Assembly (NCBI GenBank): GCA_028293725.1
Contig: JAQGOE010000242.1
Span: 1 to 28,317, forward strand
Source of the DNA: Gammaproteobacteria bacterium
Lineage (GTDB): Bacteria; Pseudomonadota; Gammaproteobacteria; Steroidobacterales; Steroidobacteraceae
Direction: 5' to 3'
Length of the DNA: 28,317 nt
In this document: one piece after another, positions 1 through 7,659 of the stretch
How positions within the stretch are numbered: position 1 is the first letter of the stretch
Layout of the letters: each line of letters starts with the position of its first letter
Position numbers and translations under genes: made by a program
The notes under the pieces: model-generated
The model's database searches: none
What the model was told of the DNA's origin: nothing
Seen by the model: only the letters and a program-made list of their open reading frames with translations

Positions 1-43
1 CGGGGCGCGTAGCCGGGGGCGCCCAGCCCGGGGCGCGTGGCCG
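1..43. repeat. 14-bp tandem repeat cluster, cut by the window edge
   Basis: Three imperfect copies of a 14-bp unit close to CCGGGGCGCGTAGC occupy 1-13 (first base missing), 14-27 and 28-41, plus a partial copy. The same unit recurs at 9302-9348. The cluster ends four bases before the stop codon of the MFS transporter gene, so it lies just behind that gene. It is extremely GC-rich, and the core GTAGCCCGG resembles dispersed REP-like repeats common in proteobacteria. Whether it folds as a terminator or is only a dispersed repeat cannot be decided here. Confidence 0.7.
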
Positions 44-46
44 TCC

Positions 47-1693
47 TCACTTAAACAACAGAACTGCCTTCTGGAGCGTCACCCAGATTCCCCAGCCGAG
101 CGGGATCCAGACGGCTAGCCACGCCAGCGCCACCCGCGCCCCGGGTGCACCGGCGGCCGCCGTCTGAGTCACGGCTGCCGGTGATCCGTCCGCCGCACCC
201 TGCTTGGGCGCGGTGGCTGCCAGCTGCTCGGCTGTCATGTAATGCTTGGGGTCCACCGGCTGGACCAGCCAATTGCAGACGAACCCGACCGCCAGCAGTG
301 CGGCCAGAATGAACATGGTCACGCTGTAGACCTGCGCTCGCGCGATACCGTGGTCGAGTTGGTAGTCGCGGATGTAGTTGACGAGCACAGGCCCCAACAC
401 GCCCGCGACCGACCAGGCTGTCAACAGCCGGCCATGGATGGCGCCCACCATGCGGGTGCCGAAGAGATCGGCAAGATACGCGGGCACAGTGGCAAAGCCA
501 CCGCCATACATCGATAGAATGACGCAGAAGAAGGCAACGAAGAGCGCCAGGCTCTCGGTCGCGGCAGTCCACGGAATCGAGGCATACAGCGCCAAACCCA
601 ACAGGAAGAACACCGCGTAGGTTGCCTTACGCCCGATCCGGTCGGACAACGAGGCCCAGAAGATGCGGCCCGCGATATTGAAGAGCGACAGCAGCCCGGT
701 GAAGCCGGCGGCGATAGCGGCGATCTGTCCCTTCTGTTCCGGTGTGAGCTGATCGAATGTCGCGGTGACATTGATCAGCCGTCCGCCGAATACCTCCTGC
801 AGCAGCGGCGAGGCCATCGAGAGGATGCCGATGCCTGCTGTGACATTCAGGCAAAGCACGGCCCACAGAAGCCAGAACTGCTTGGTGCGCCAAGCAACCT
901 CGAGAGCTACCTGTTTGTCCGTGACGAGCGGTTTCTTCGCGGTGGCGGTGGGTTCCCAGCCGCTCGGCTTCCAGCCGTCCGCCGGCACGCGATAGCCTAA
1001 GGCCCCCGCCAGCATGAACACGAAATACACGGCAGCAAGCGTCAGGAACGTCTCCCAGACGCCCACCGACGCCGGCGTTGCGTAGTACTTCATCAGCCGG
1101 TCGGCCAACGGAGCGCCGATCATCGCGCCCCCGCCGAAACCCATGATCGCCATGCCCGTCGCCATGCCACGTCGGTCCGGAAACCACTTGATGAGCGTGG
1201 ACACCGGTGAGATATAACCGAGTCCGAGGCCGACGCCGCCGATAACCCCGGAGCCGAGCCACAGCAACCAGAGTTGATGGATGCCGATCCCGAAGGCCGA
1301 GATCGCCAGTCCTCCACACCAACATAACGTCGCGACGACACCCGCCTTGCGCGGCCCGGCGCGCTCCAGCCAGCCGCCGTAAATGAAAGCCGCCGAGCCA
1401 AGAAATACGAAAAAGAGAATGAAGGTCCACTGCAACTCGGAGATCCGCCAGTCGCAGGTGCTGCTCACCGCGCGGGCCAGGAGGCCCATATCCTCCGGGC
1501 ACTTTATGGAAGTGGTGATGCCGATCGCCTTGGAGAGCGGCAGCCAGAAAACGGAGAAGCCGTACGCCATCCCGATGCAGAGGTGAATCGCCAGGGCGGA
1601 CGGCGGAATCAGCCAGCGGCTGAAGCCAGGGCCCGCAATCGTACGCTCGCGAGCCAGGAAGCCCGGTGCGCTGAGTACTCCGGTCGCTGACAT
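47..1693 (-). CDS. OFA-family MFS transporter (oxalate/formate antiporter-like), with C-terminal extra helix
   Basis: This 548-residue inner-membrane carrier belongs to the major facilitator superfamily. About twelve hydrophobic segments are visible, and the stretch GLGYISPVSTLIKWFPDRRG after helix 4 is typical of the oxalate/formate antiporter (OFA) group. The likely substrate is a small mono- or dicarboxylate, but the sequence does not fix which. The protein is longer than the roughly 420-residue norm. It has a large loop between the first two helices containing two cysteines, and an alanine-rich linker leading to a final helix in the last 27 residues (AWLAVWIPLGWGIWVTLQKA). That tail resembles the separately encoded small subunit seen beside some OFA transporters. 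The start is well supported: a GGGGGAG ribosome site lies a few bases before ATG. The gene stands alone, and the 14-bp repeats follow its stop. Confidence 0.85.
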   Translation of the reverse strand: MSATGVLSAPGFLARERTIAGPGFSRWLIPPSALAIHLCIGMAYGFSVFWLPLSKAIGITTSIKCPEDMGLLARAVSSTCDWRISELQWTFILFFVFLGSAAFIYGGWLERAGPRKAGVVATLCWCGGLAISAFGIGIHQLWLLWLGSGVIGGVGLGLGYISPVSTLIKWFPDRRGMATGMAIMGFGGGAMIGAPLADRLMKYYATPASVGVWETFLTLAAVYFVFMLAGALGYRVPADGWKPSGWEPTATAKKPLVTDKQVALEVAWRTKQFWLLWAVLCLNVTAGIGILSMASPLLQEVFGGRLINVTATFDQLTPEQKGQIAAIAAGFTGLLSLFNIAGRIFWASLSDRIGRKATYAVFFLLGLALYASIPWTAATESLALFVAFFCVILSMYGGGFATVPAYLADLFGTRMVGAIHGRLLTAWSVAGVLGPVLVNYIRDYQLDHGIARAQVYSVTMFILAALLAVGFVCNWLVQPVDPKHYMTAEQLAATAPKQGAADGSPAAVTQTAAAGAPGARVALAWLAVWIPLGWGIWVTLQKAVLLFK

Positions 1694-1844
1694 TTCCGCT
1701 CCCCCTCAAAAGATAACCCGAAGCTTAAGTCTACGAAACGTAGAGCACTGCAGCCAGTGGGGGGGAACTTAAGTCGCGGTTGTGCCCGGAATTGCGCCCG
1801 GATTCGGAACAATTAATCCAACGTCGGCACGCTTTGCAGCCACA
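1694..1844 (-). promoter_or_regulatory. Upstream region of the MFS transporter gene
   Basis: This leader holds two copies of CTTAAGTC (1724-1731 and 1768-1775) whose starts are 44 bases apart, and a small inverted repeat CTACG-AAA-CGTAG (1731-1743). Such repeats directly before a transporter start could bind a regulator, but no known operator consensus is recognised and no convincing -35/-10 pair could be assigned. Confidence 0.25.
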
Positions 1845-1872
1845 GCGGTGCGCAATATGTCTTGCGCACCGC
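1845..1872. terminator. Perfect 11-bp inverted repeat, probable terminator
   Basis: GCGGTGCGCAA (1845-1855) and its exact complement TTGCGCACCGC (1862-1872) flank a six-base loop. The hairpin lies 38 bases behind the stop of the DUF3761 gene and about 150 bases before the MFS gene, both on the minus strand. Termination after the DUF3761 gene is therefore the simplest reading. No T-run follows on either strand, so a regulator site or an mRNA-stabilising hairpin are alternatives. Confidence 0.45.
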
Positions 1873-1909
1873 CTGAGCTACCTACAAATGGGGTCCTACG
1901 AGCAGGAGA

Positions 1910-2434
1910 TCACGAGCAAGGCTTGTTGTGATCGGCGCGATTGCCCTTCGCCTTCGCATCCGATTCGGTCATGTATTCGCCTGCCTTGGTCTTGCCGTAC
2001 CACCGATCCGAAGGGCAGTGGTAGACCTTCGACGCGGAATTCACCCACACCATGCCCGGTCCACCGCCGGGCGCCGCCGCCTGACTCGCGGGTGGTGCCT
2101 TCGAGGTGCCGGTGGTCGTCGCCGGGGGTGCGGGAGGAGGAGTCGGTGCAGCCGCTGGTGGAGTTGGCGCGGGCTTTGCCGCTGGTGTTGACGCCGGCGC
2201 CGTACTAGCCGCCGCCGCACCGCCAGTCGAACCTCCGCCAGCCGCCGCGGCGGTGGCCGCCTTGTCGATTCCGCCGTGTCCGCTACAAGACCCGCGCCCG
2301 CCATGCGGCGAAGTCGTTCCGTCCTTGCAAGTTACCGGACTACTCGTGTCAGCAAATGCATTCGCGCCAGGAAGAATCAGCAACGCTGCGGACGCCAGGC
2401 CGCACATCCAGGAAGCATACTTTCGAATTTTCAT
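1910..2434 (-). CDS. DUF3761 secreted protein with Ala/Pro-rich linker
   Basis: This 174-residue protein is predicted to be exported. It begins with a signal peptide (MKIRKYASWMCGLASAALLI, cleavage near AFADT). A short DUF3761-type segment follows (CKDGTTSPHGGRGSCSGHGG), then about 80 residues of Ala/Pro/Thr/Gly-rich linker. A conserved-looking C-terminal module contains VYHCPSDRWYGKTKAGEYM and ends in a cysteine. Four cysteines in the mature part could form two disulfides. The start at 2434 is chosen because a GGAGGGTGG site precedes that ATG and the signal peptide begins there; the frame is open further upstream. It lies 19 bases behind the YidB-family gene, so the two are probably co-transcribed. 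The molecular function of the family is not known to me. Confidence 0.75.
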   Translation of the reverse strand: MKIRKYASWMCGLASAALLILPGANAFADTSSPVTCKDGTTSPHGGRGSCSGHGGIDKAATAAAAGGGSTGGAAAASTAPASTPAAKPAPTPPAAAPTPPPAPPATTTGTSKAPPASQAAAPGGGPGMVWVNSASKVYHCPSDRWYGKTKAGEYMTESDAKAKGNRADHNKPCS

Positions 2435-2453
2435 TGAGCCACCCTCCACTTTC

Positions 2454-2915
2454 TCAACCGTGCAGGAACCGCTGCGCCAGCCCCTCGAGCGCACCGACAG
2501 CATCGCCCGAATGCACCTGCCCGTTGGGAGTCAGATGATCGACGATCTGCGGCAACAACGTTGACAGATGTTGCGCAACATCCGCCGGCTGCAAACCAGT
2601 GCGCTGCGCGATCTGCTGCAGGATCCCCGAATTGCCGAGAACACTCTGCAGTTGGGCGGGCGTCACCGGCAGGTTCTGGCCAGTTCCCACCCAGGATTGA
2701 AACAGATGGCCGATGCCGCCGCTCTGGAATGCCTGCATCAGCACACCTAAGCCGTTGCCGGCGCCCCCGTGACTTTGCAACATCGCGAGCACTTCAGAGA
2801 CTACTGCCGAGCTTGACCCGGCAACCGATGGCATAACCGCACCCGGCATACCTGTGGCGGGCGCGCCGCCGCCGGAGCTGTGGAGCGCGCTCTCGAGGCT
2901 ATCGAGAATTCCCAT
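2454..2915 (-). CDS. YidB/DUF937 family protein
   Basis: The gene encodes 153 residues of the YidB (DUF937) family, small, largely helical soluble proteins of unknown biochemical role. Recognisable features are the N-terminal MGILDSLESAL, a Gly/Ala-rich linker, and the C-terminal core with QSWVGTGQN, PAQLQSVLG and a final DHLTPNGQV motif followed by LEGLAQRFLHG. The length is normal for the family. The start at 2915 follows a strong purine-rich ribosome site (GGGGGGAAA). An in-frame extension to 3371 exists but runs through the divergent promoter region and lacks family similarity, so it is rejected. The gene diverges from the Ser/Thr kinase gene and probably heads a two-gene transcript with the DUF3761 gene. 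Confidence 0.85.
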   Translation of the reverse strand: MGILDSLESALHSSGGGAPATGMPGAVMPSVAGSSSAVVSEVLAMLQSHGGAGNGLGVLMQAFQSGGIGHLFQSWVGTGQNLPVTPAQLQSVLGNSGILQQIAQRTGLQPADVAQHLSTLLPQIVDHLTPNGQVHSGDAVGALEGLAQRFLHG

Positions 2916-3147
2916 GACGTTTCCCCCCTGGGCGATGAATGTTTTGTGAAGGCCCGGTATGCCGGCCAACGCTTCTTGGTCGTCCCGACAACACATAATG
3001 CACCTTACCCGCGCCCTCAACCACCGTGGTGAGGGAAGCTCAATTTGTTGCAAAGCAATACCGTCGCTGTGCCGTAAACTACACTGGTCGCTCCTGCCTG
3101 GCGGGATGCCTCGCCACGGCGAATTATCAAAGCAAGAAACCTCGCTG
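2916..3147. promoter_or_regulatory. Divergent promoter region, yidB-like gene and kinase operon
   Basis: These 232 bases separate the start codons of the minus-strand YidB-family gene and the plus-strand kinase gene, so both promoters must lie here. The stretch is visibly more AT-rich around 3045-3085 than its neighbours, as expected for promoter DNA. I could not assign a confident -35/-10 pair to either direction. Confidence 0.5.
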
Positions 3148-5340
3148 ATGTCAGGATTTGAGCAGGCACTGCGTGCCTTTCGCGATGGCACGCTGTCCCG
3201 AGAAAAGCTTCTAACGGAGATCGAGCGGCAGCTTGCCGAGCGGGAGATGGATGCTGTCTCGCTGCTAAAGCTGCTGAACGATGAGCACTCCCGCACCCGG
3301 CTGCCCGGCAATTTGCACGGCGCGATCGCTGCGCGCATTCTGCAGTGGCGTGACCCGCCGTCACCGTTCAAACCTTTGCCGACGCGCCAGGCGCCGCCGC
3401 CCGCGGCGTCGAGTCAGGATCGCTCCGATACGGTTCTGATCGAGCGGGAGCCCAACAGCCCCGACGCCGCCCGATTCGGTGCGCCGGATGCATCCACGCC
3501 CCCCGAGCCACCCGATGTTGAGTTTCGCCGCACCGCGCCGATCACACTCGGCAGCGTGTTGCAGGGTCGTTTCAAACTCATCGAAAGTATCGGGCAGGGC
3601 GGCATGAGCGCGGTCTACAAGGCCATCGACCTGCGCAAGATCGAGACGCATTCGAGCGATCCCTATGTGGCGGTGAAGCTCCTGACGATCCCTTCGAGCG
3701 GCTTCGGGCAATCGCTGACGCTGCTGCAAGGCGAGGCGCAGAAGCTGCAGAGCCTGCCGCATCCCAACATCGTGCGGGTCATCGACTGCGACCGTGATGG
3801 CCGTACCGTCTTCATGACCATGGAGTACCTCACCGGCGAGCCGCTCAAACGCCGGCTGCTCGCGCCGGACTTCAAGGGCATGCCGGCGCCCGAGGCGGAG
3901 CGGATCATCGAATCCATCGCGTCCGCGCTGGAGTTCGCTCATCGCAACGACATCATTCATGGTGACCTGAAGCCCGGCAACATCATCATCACCTCGAAGG
4001 GTGAGGTGAAGGTCATTGACTTCGGCATCGCGCGGGTCATGACCCGCTCGCTGGCGGCCAATGCCGACGACCGCCTCGGAGTAGCCGGGCTGACACCTCT
4101 TTATGCGAGCCCGGAGATGCTCACGCACCAGGGCCCGGATCCTCGTGATGACGTGTACGCGCTGGCCTGCATCGCGCACGAATTGTTGACGGGCCAACAT
4201 CCTTTCGACGAGAGATCGGCCCTGGAGGCACGGGATGCCGGTATGCGCCCGGCGCGGCGTAAGGAGTTTTCACGCGGCGCGTTCAAGGCGATCACCCACG
4301 GGCTCGAGTTCGATCGCGCCAAGCGAACGCCGACGGTCGCCCAGTTTCTCGACGAGTTCCGGTCGAATCGGCGTGCGGTCGCACGGTGGACGGCGCTCCT
4401 GGGCGGCGGCCTCGTGGCCCTCATCCTGGCGGTCAGCCTCTATTTCGCATTACACGGTCGCTTCGGCGGTGATGTGAGCGCTCCTAGTACTCCAGCTGTC
4501 ACTGCTCTGGCGAGCGGCGAGGTTTTCCGGGACTGTCCCACCTGCCCATTGATGAAGGTGTTGGCGCCGGGCAGATTCATGCAGGGCTCCGCGGCGGGTG
4601 ATCCTGAAGCACAAGCGTTCGAGCAGCCACAGCATCCCGTGGTGATCGGGTATCCATTCGGCATGGGGGTGTATGAAGTCACCGTCGGCGAGTTCAGGGA
4701 GTTTGTCGAGGCGACCACGCGCAAAATCACGGGTTGCACGGTCTACGATGGGTCGTGGCACGACCGGCCGGATCTGAATTGGAGCGACGTCGGCTATCCG
4801 CAGACGTCAACGCACCCGGTTGCCTGCGTCTCATGGAGGGATGCACTCGACTATACGACGTGGCTCTCACATAAAACTGGACAGCGCTACCGATTGGCAA
4901 GCGCGTCGGAATGGGAGTATGCCGCGCGCGCCGGCAGTGACGCGCGTCGTCCCTGGGTAACGGAAGCCGAGGCGGCGTGTAAGAGCGCGAATGTCGCCGA
5001 CATTTCGGCCGCGCAGCGCTATCCGGGATGGAAGGTGCACCCGTGCAACGACGGCTACGTGTATTCCGCCCCGGTGGGCTCGTTCGCGGCCAACAGGTTT
5101 GGCTTGTACGACATGCTCGGGAATGTCTTCGAATGGGTGCAGGATTGCTGGCATCCGGACTATAGCGGCTCGCCCAGCGACGGCTCCGCCTGGCTGACGG
5201 GCGATTGCTCGCAACATGACATGCGGGGCGGCTCCTGGTTCACCGCTCCTGCGAGCGTCAGCGCGGCCGCGCGCAATCGCTTCGAAGAAGGTTACCGGAG
5301 TAACAGCGTCGGTTTCCGACTCGTGCGGGAGATTGAATGA
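3148..5340 (+). CDS. Transmembrane Ser/Thr protein kinase with extracytoplasmic SUMF1/FGE-like domain
   Basis: The 730-residue protein joins a Hanks-type kinase to a formylglycine-generating-enzyme-like (SUMF1, C-type lectin) domain. From the chosen start, an N-terminal segment of about 130 residues precedes the kinase. Visible kinase elements are the Gly loop GQGGMSAVY (~149), VAVK lysine 177, HGDLKPGN (~271-278) with catalytic Asp 273, DFG (~291) and SPE (~322). One membrane helix follows (~415-434), then the SUMF1 domain to the end (MLGNVFEWVQD, RGGSW, GFRLV). HRD is replaced by HGD, known in many bacterial kinases. The SUMF1 part has no cysteine in its final arginine-rich segment, so it is more likely a binding or sensing module than a formylglycine enzyme. 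The start at 3148 is preferred over 2959 because the upstream extension runs through promoter-like sequence; its ribosome site is weak. It overlaps the next gene by ATGA. Confidence 0.85.
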   Translation: MSGFEQALRAFRDGTLSREKLLTEIERQLAEREMDAVSLLKLLNDEHSRTRLPGNLHGAIAARILQWRDPPSPFKPLPTRQAPPPAASSQDRSDTVLIEREPNSPDAARFGAPDASTPPEPPDVEFRRTAPITLGSVLQGRFKLIESIGQGGMSAVYKAIDLRKIETHSSDPYVAVKLLTIPSSGFGQSLTLLQGEAQKLQSLPHPNIVRVIDCDRDGRTVFMTMEYLTGEPLKRRLLAPDFKGMPAPEAERIIESIASALEFAHRNDIIHGDLKPGNIIITSKGEVKVIDFGIARVMTRSLAANADDRLGVAGLTPLYASPEMLTHQGPDPRDDVYALACIAHELLTGQHPFDERSALEARDAGMRPARRKEFSRGAFKAITHGLEFDRAKRTPTVAQFLDEFRSNRRAVARWTALLGGGLVALILAVSLYFALHGRFGGDVSAPSTPAVTALASGEVFRDCPTCPLMKVLAPGRFMQGSAAGDPEAQAFEQPQHPVVIGYPFGMGVYEVTVGEFREFVEATTRKITGCTVYDGSWHDRPDLNWSDVGYPQTSTHPVACVSWRDALDYTTWLSHKTGQRYRLASASEWEYAARAGSDARRPWVTEAEAACKSANVADISAAQRYPGWKVHPCNDGYVYSAPVGSFAANRFGLYDMLGNVFEWVQDCWHPDYSGSPSDGSAWLTGDCSQHDMRGGSWFTAPASVSAAARNRFEEGYRSNSVGFRLVREIE

Positions 5341-6062
5341 AACACCTTGCAGCCCTCGCCCTCGTGCTGTCATTGCTCGGAGCCGGCGGATGTGTGAGCC
5401 GGCCGCCGACGATCGCTCACGTGCACATCGGTCATGCGATTACGGGGGTTCATGTCACCCCTAACCAGGAAGGCTACATGGTCACCGCCGAGAGGCGCGG
5501 CGCCGAAGCGGTTGAGTTCAGTCGCCTCGCTGCCGCGAGCGGCGACCTTGCTGTCATCAAACAGAATGTCGCAGGCGCCGTGAAAGCCACGGACGCCGAG
5601 GACAATTTTGGAGTGAAGCAAGCGATCGTCATGGCGTCAAACCACATTACCTTCGCCGCGACCTCGGATGACGCCAGTGTCAACGTACAACAAGCGGCGC
5701 CCATCTTCGCTTCGCACATCACACGCGTGGTGGAGCGTTGCGAGCTGATCGTACTCCTCGGCAAAGATGTTGCAGTGAGCTCATCGGTCGAGGAGGCGTC
5801 GGTGTCGGTTGCCGAGCTCGGCAAGCTCACACGGGCGAATGTCAGCGGCGACGATTCCAACGCAGACGGGGTCGCCGGCTCGCTTCCGTCGCAGTATGGT
5901 CTGGTTCAGTTGCGCAAGGAGCTGGAGGCCATGGTCGCGCGGGAGAGCCCTCGTTACGTCACCGTGCCACAATGGTACCTGTTCAATCTCGTGCGTCTGC
6001 CGAACGGCAGATGGGTGTTCGATAAGCTCGGGCGGGGCGGTAACATCGATGGTTATAAGTAG
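5337..6062 (+). CDS. Small exported lipoprotein of unknown function, coupled to the kinase
   Basis: The 241-residue product starts with a hydrophobic leader ending in LLGAGGC, a plausible although imperfect lipobox (Cys 19, with Ala rather than Leu at -3). It is probably an outer- or periplasm-facing lipoprotein. The mature part has no motif I recognise. It contains a Val/Ala-rich region (ITFAATSDDASVNVQQAAPI) that may be helical, and a C-terminal VTVPQWYLFNLVRLPNGRW segment. The ATG overlaps the kinase stop as ATGA, with GGGAG five bases upstream, so translation is coupled. Its 3' end overlaps the next gene by 14 bases. The tight coupling suggests it works with the kinase, perhaps near the external SUMF1 domain; that is inference only. 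Confidence 0.75.
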   Translation: MKHLAALALVLSLLGAGGCVSRPPTIAHVHIGHAITGVHVTPNQEGYMVTAERRGAEAVEFSRLAAASGDLAVIKQNVAGAVKATDAEDNFGVKQAIVMASNHITFAATSDDASVNVQQAAPIFASHITRVVERCELIVLLGKDVAVSSSVEEASVSVAELGKLTRANVSGDDSNADGVAGSLPSQYGLVQLRKELEAMVARESPRYVTVPQWYLFNLVRLPNGRWVFDKLGRGGNIDGYK

Positions 6063-7176
6063 GGCACTCGCGCTCGCGTTGGTGCTTTTGTTGGCCATGA
6101 TGAGACTGGCGCTGGCCGACGCGGGACACGGAGCCCCAAGCTGCCAGATCGATTCCCAGCCGCAGAGCGTATCCAGCGCATGGGCCGCGCTCAAGCGCAG
6201 CCCCAACGAGCTGGAGCCTCAGCTGGCACTTGCCGACGCGCTGATCGACCAGGGTTGTTACAAAGAGGCGGTCCCCATACTCGAGGCCGGTCTTGCGCAA
6301 CGTCCTCATAGCAGTGAGTTGCAGTCGCGCCTGCGGGCGGCGCGCAGCATGTTGAGCGAAGAACATTTCTTCGAAGGGTTGGGCAACGCACAGGAAACCG
6401 CGAAACTGCAGCACAGTGTGATGCGCTGTACGAAGCTCGCGGACCTGAGCGCTTGCGACGACGCCCTACGCTCGAAGCCCGATGACCCACAGTTGGTGAT
6501 TGCGAAGGGCGATGCCCTCGCGCATGGTGGGCATCCGTCCGACGCGATACTGGTCTACCTACACGCCGGTAGCCTGCTTCCCGGGGATGAAGGAGTGAAG
6601 TCAAAGCTCGCGGTCGCTGAGTCCCAACGGGAGACCTTGGCTTCGCAGTGTGAGAGCAGTGCGGATGTTGCCGCGGTGGACGCCTGTCAGGCGGCGCTAT
6701 TGCGCGGATCGCCGGATGAGTTTGCCTTGCTCAGGCGGAAGGGGATTCTGCTCCAGAGCTTCGGCAAGCCGGAGCAGGCTCTGGACGCCTTCATTGCCGC
6801 GAGTGTTCTGAAGCAAGACGATAAATCGCTGGCGTTGGCCATCGTAGCGCTGAGCGACAGCACCGGACGCCGAGACGCATTGGCGCTTGTGGCTCGCGGT
6901 TCGTCACTTCTCACGCTTCATCGGGCGAGCGAGGCGCTGCAAGCACTTCGCCAGGCGGAGGCACTCGCCCCGGGACTGCCGAAGCTGCGGACGCAGATCG
7001 CACAGGCCGAGCAGGCGGCGCGCGCGGAATCGAAGCGGGCCGTAGCGGCCTCAGCCAATACTCAGCCCATCAAGACACAGCCCGGGGTGCCTTCCACTCC
7101 GCAGGCCGGCACCCGAGTGGCCGCCTCGGGAGCCGTGACCTATTCAAACGACGCCGCGGCTGCTCACACGAATTAG
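6049..7176 (+). CDS. Exported TPR-like repeat protein with paired cysteines
   Basis: This 375-residue protein has an N-terminal signal sequence (MVISRALALALVLLLAMM, cleavage near ALADA). A helical repeat region follows that resembles tetratricopeptide repeats, for example ALADALIDQGCYKEAVPILE, GDALAHGGHPSDAILVYLHA and LLQSFGKPEQALDAFIAASV. Two segments repeat a cysteine-pair theme, CTKLADLSACDDAL and CESSADVAAVDACQAAL, which could form disulfides in the periplasm. The last 60 residues are Ala/Thr/Pro-rich and probably disordered. The start at 6049 is chosen because the signal peptide begins there; it lies inside the end of the lipoprotein gene. It is the third gene of the kinase operon and may act as a scaffold. 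Its stop overlaps the stop of the convergent haemoglobin gene. Confidence 0.8.
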   Translation: MVISRALALALVLLLAMMRLALADAGHGAPSCQIDSQPQSVSSAWAALKRSPNELEPQLALADALIDQGCYKEAVPILEAGLAQRPHSSELQSRLRAARSMLSEEHFFEGLGNAQETAKLQHSVMRCTKLADLSACDDALRSKPDDPQLVIAKGDALAHGGHPSDAILVYLHAGSLLPGDEGVKSKLAVAESQRETLASQCESSADVAAVDACQAALLRGSPDEFALLRRKGILLQSFGKPEQALDAFIAASVLKQDDKSLALAIVALSDSTGRRDALALVARGSSLLTLHRASEALQALRQAEALAPGLPKLRTQIAQAEQAARAESKRAVAASANTQPIKTQPGVPSTPQAGTRVAASGAVTYSNDAAAAHTN

Positions 7177-7643
7177 CGCGGCGGGGCCGTCTCCTGTGGC
7201 ACGACGTGATCCTTGACGACATCCCGCTGCATCGGCGCCAACAGTGCCACCACCTTGTTCTGCAGCCGATAGGGCACGTGCACCCGGTCAAACGCCTCGT
7301 ACAGATCCTCTGCCAGGGCGTTGAACTCCGCATTCGTAATGTTCAACTTCGCGTGCGCGGTATACATGTCGCGCCCCGTATATTTGCAGCCGCCGCCCGT
7401 GATGTTGCAGAGCTGCTCGAACAGCAACTGCTCGAACTTCTTCAGGTCGGTGTTCGCGAAGGTGAAGTTGATACGATCGTCCGATTCCATGATCAGCACG
7501 AATTCGTGCATGGTGGCGCGCAGCTTCGACTCTCCACCGATACGATCGTACAGGGTAGGGCCACTCCCGCCCCCCTGGGCCTGCGCGCCCGCGCCAGCAG
7601 CCAGCAGCAAACACCCACAAACAATTTTGATACGGCTCGACAT
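7173..7643 (-). CDS. Exported group 1 truncated haemoglobin
   Basis: The 156-residue product carries a truncated haemoglobin domain behind an export signal. The domain shows LYDRIGG at its start, YTGRDMYTAHAKLNIT in the F-helix region with the likely proximal haem ligand His 97, and a normal domain length of about 120 residues. Residues 1-23 (MSSRIKIVCGCLLLAAGAGA) look like a signal peptide, unusual for this normally cytoplasmic family. Where group 1 globins usually have Phe-Tyr in the B helix, this protein has Phe-Val, so the distal Tyr that stabilises bound oxygen seems absent. The start at 7643 is preferred because AGGTG lies six bases upstream; two earlier in-frame starts (7649, 7652) overlap that site. 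It follows the DUF3034 gene by 16 bases. Oxygen or NO chemistry in the periplasm is likely but unproven. Confidence 0.85.
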   Translation of the reverse strand: MSSRIKIVCGCLLLAAGAGAQAQGGGSGPTLYDRIGGESKLRATMHEFVLIMESDDRINFTFANTDLKKFEQLLFEQLCNITGGGCKYTGRDMYTAHAKLNITNAEFNALAEDLYEAFDRVHVPYRLQNKVVALLAPMQRDVVKDHVVPQETAPPR

Positions 7644-7659
7644 GCACATCACCTGTCGG

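Noticed and set aside
627..1709. 360-residue minus-strand open frame inside the MFS transporter gene
   Set aside because: It is a shadow of the transporter in another frame, Arg/Gly-rich and without domain features.
2959..3147. N-terminal extension of the kinase
   Set aside because: The 63 added residues show no domain and cover the probable promoter; the start at 3148 is more likely, although its ribosome site is weak.
2454..3371. 305-residue version of the YidB-family protein
   Set aside because: The extension crosses the divergent promoter region and the start of the kinase gene, and a strong ribosome site marks 2915 as the start.
3361..4200. 279-residue minus-strand open frame opposite the kinase gene
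   Set aside because: It is antisense to conserved kinase motifs and rich in Arg/His/Asp, as expected for a shadow frame in GC-rich DNA.
5200..5340. Possible diversity-generating retroelement target at the C-terminus of the kinase-SUMF1 protein
   Set aside because: The lectin-like fold and RGGSW...GFR ending resemble such targets, but the segment is not rich in AAC/AAT codons, and the window holds no reverse transcriptase or template repeat.
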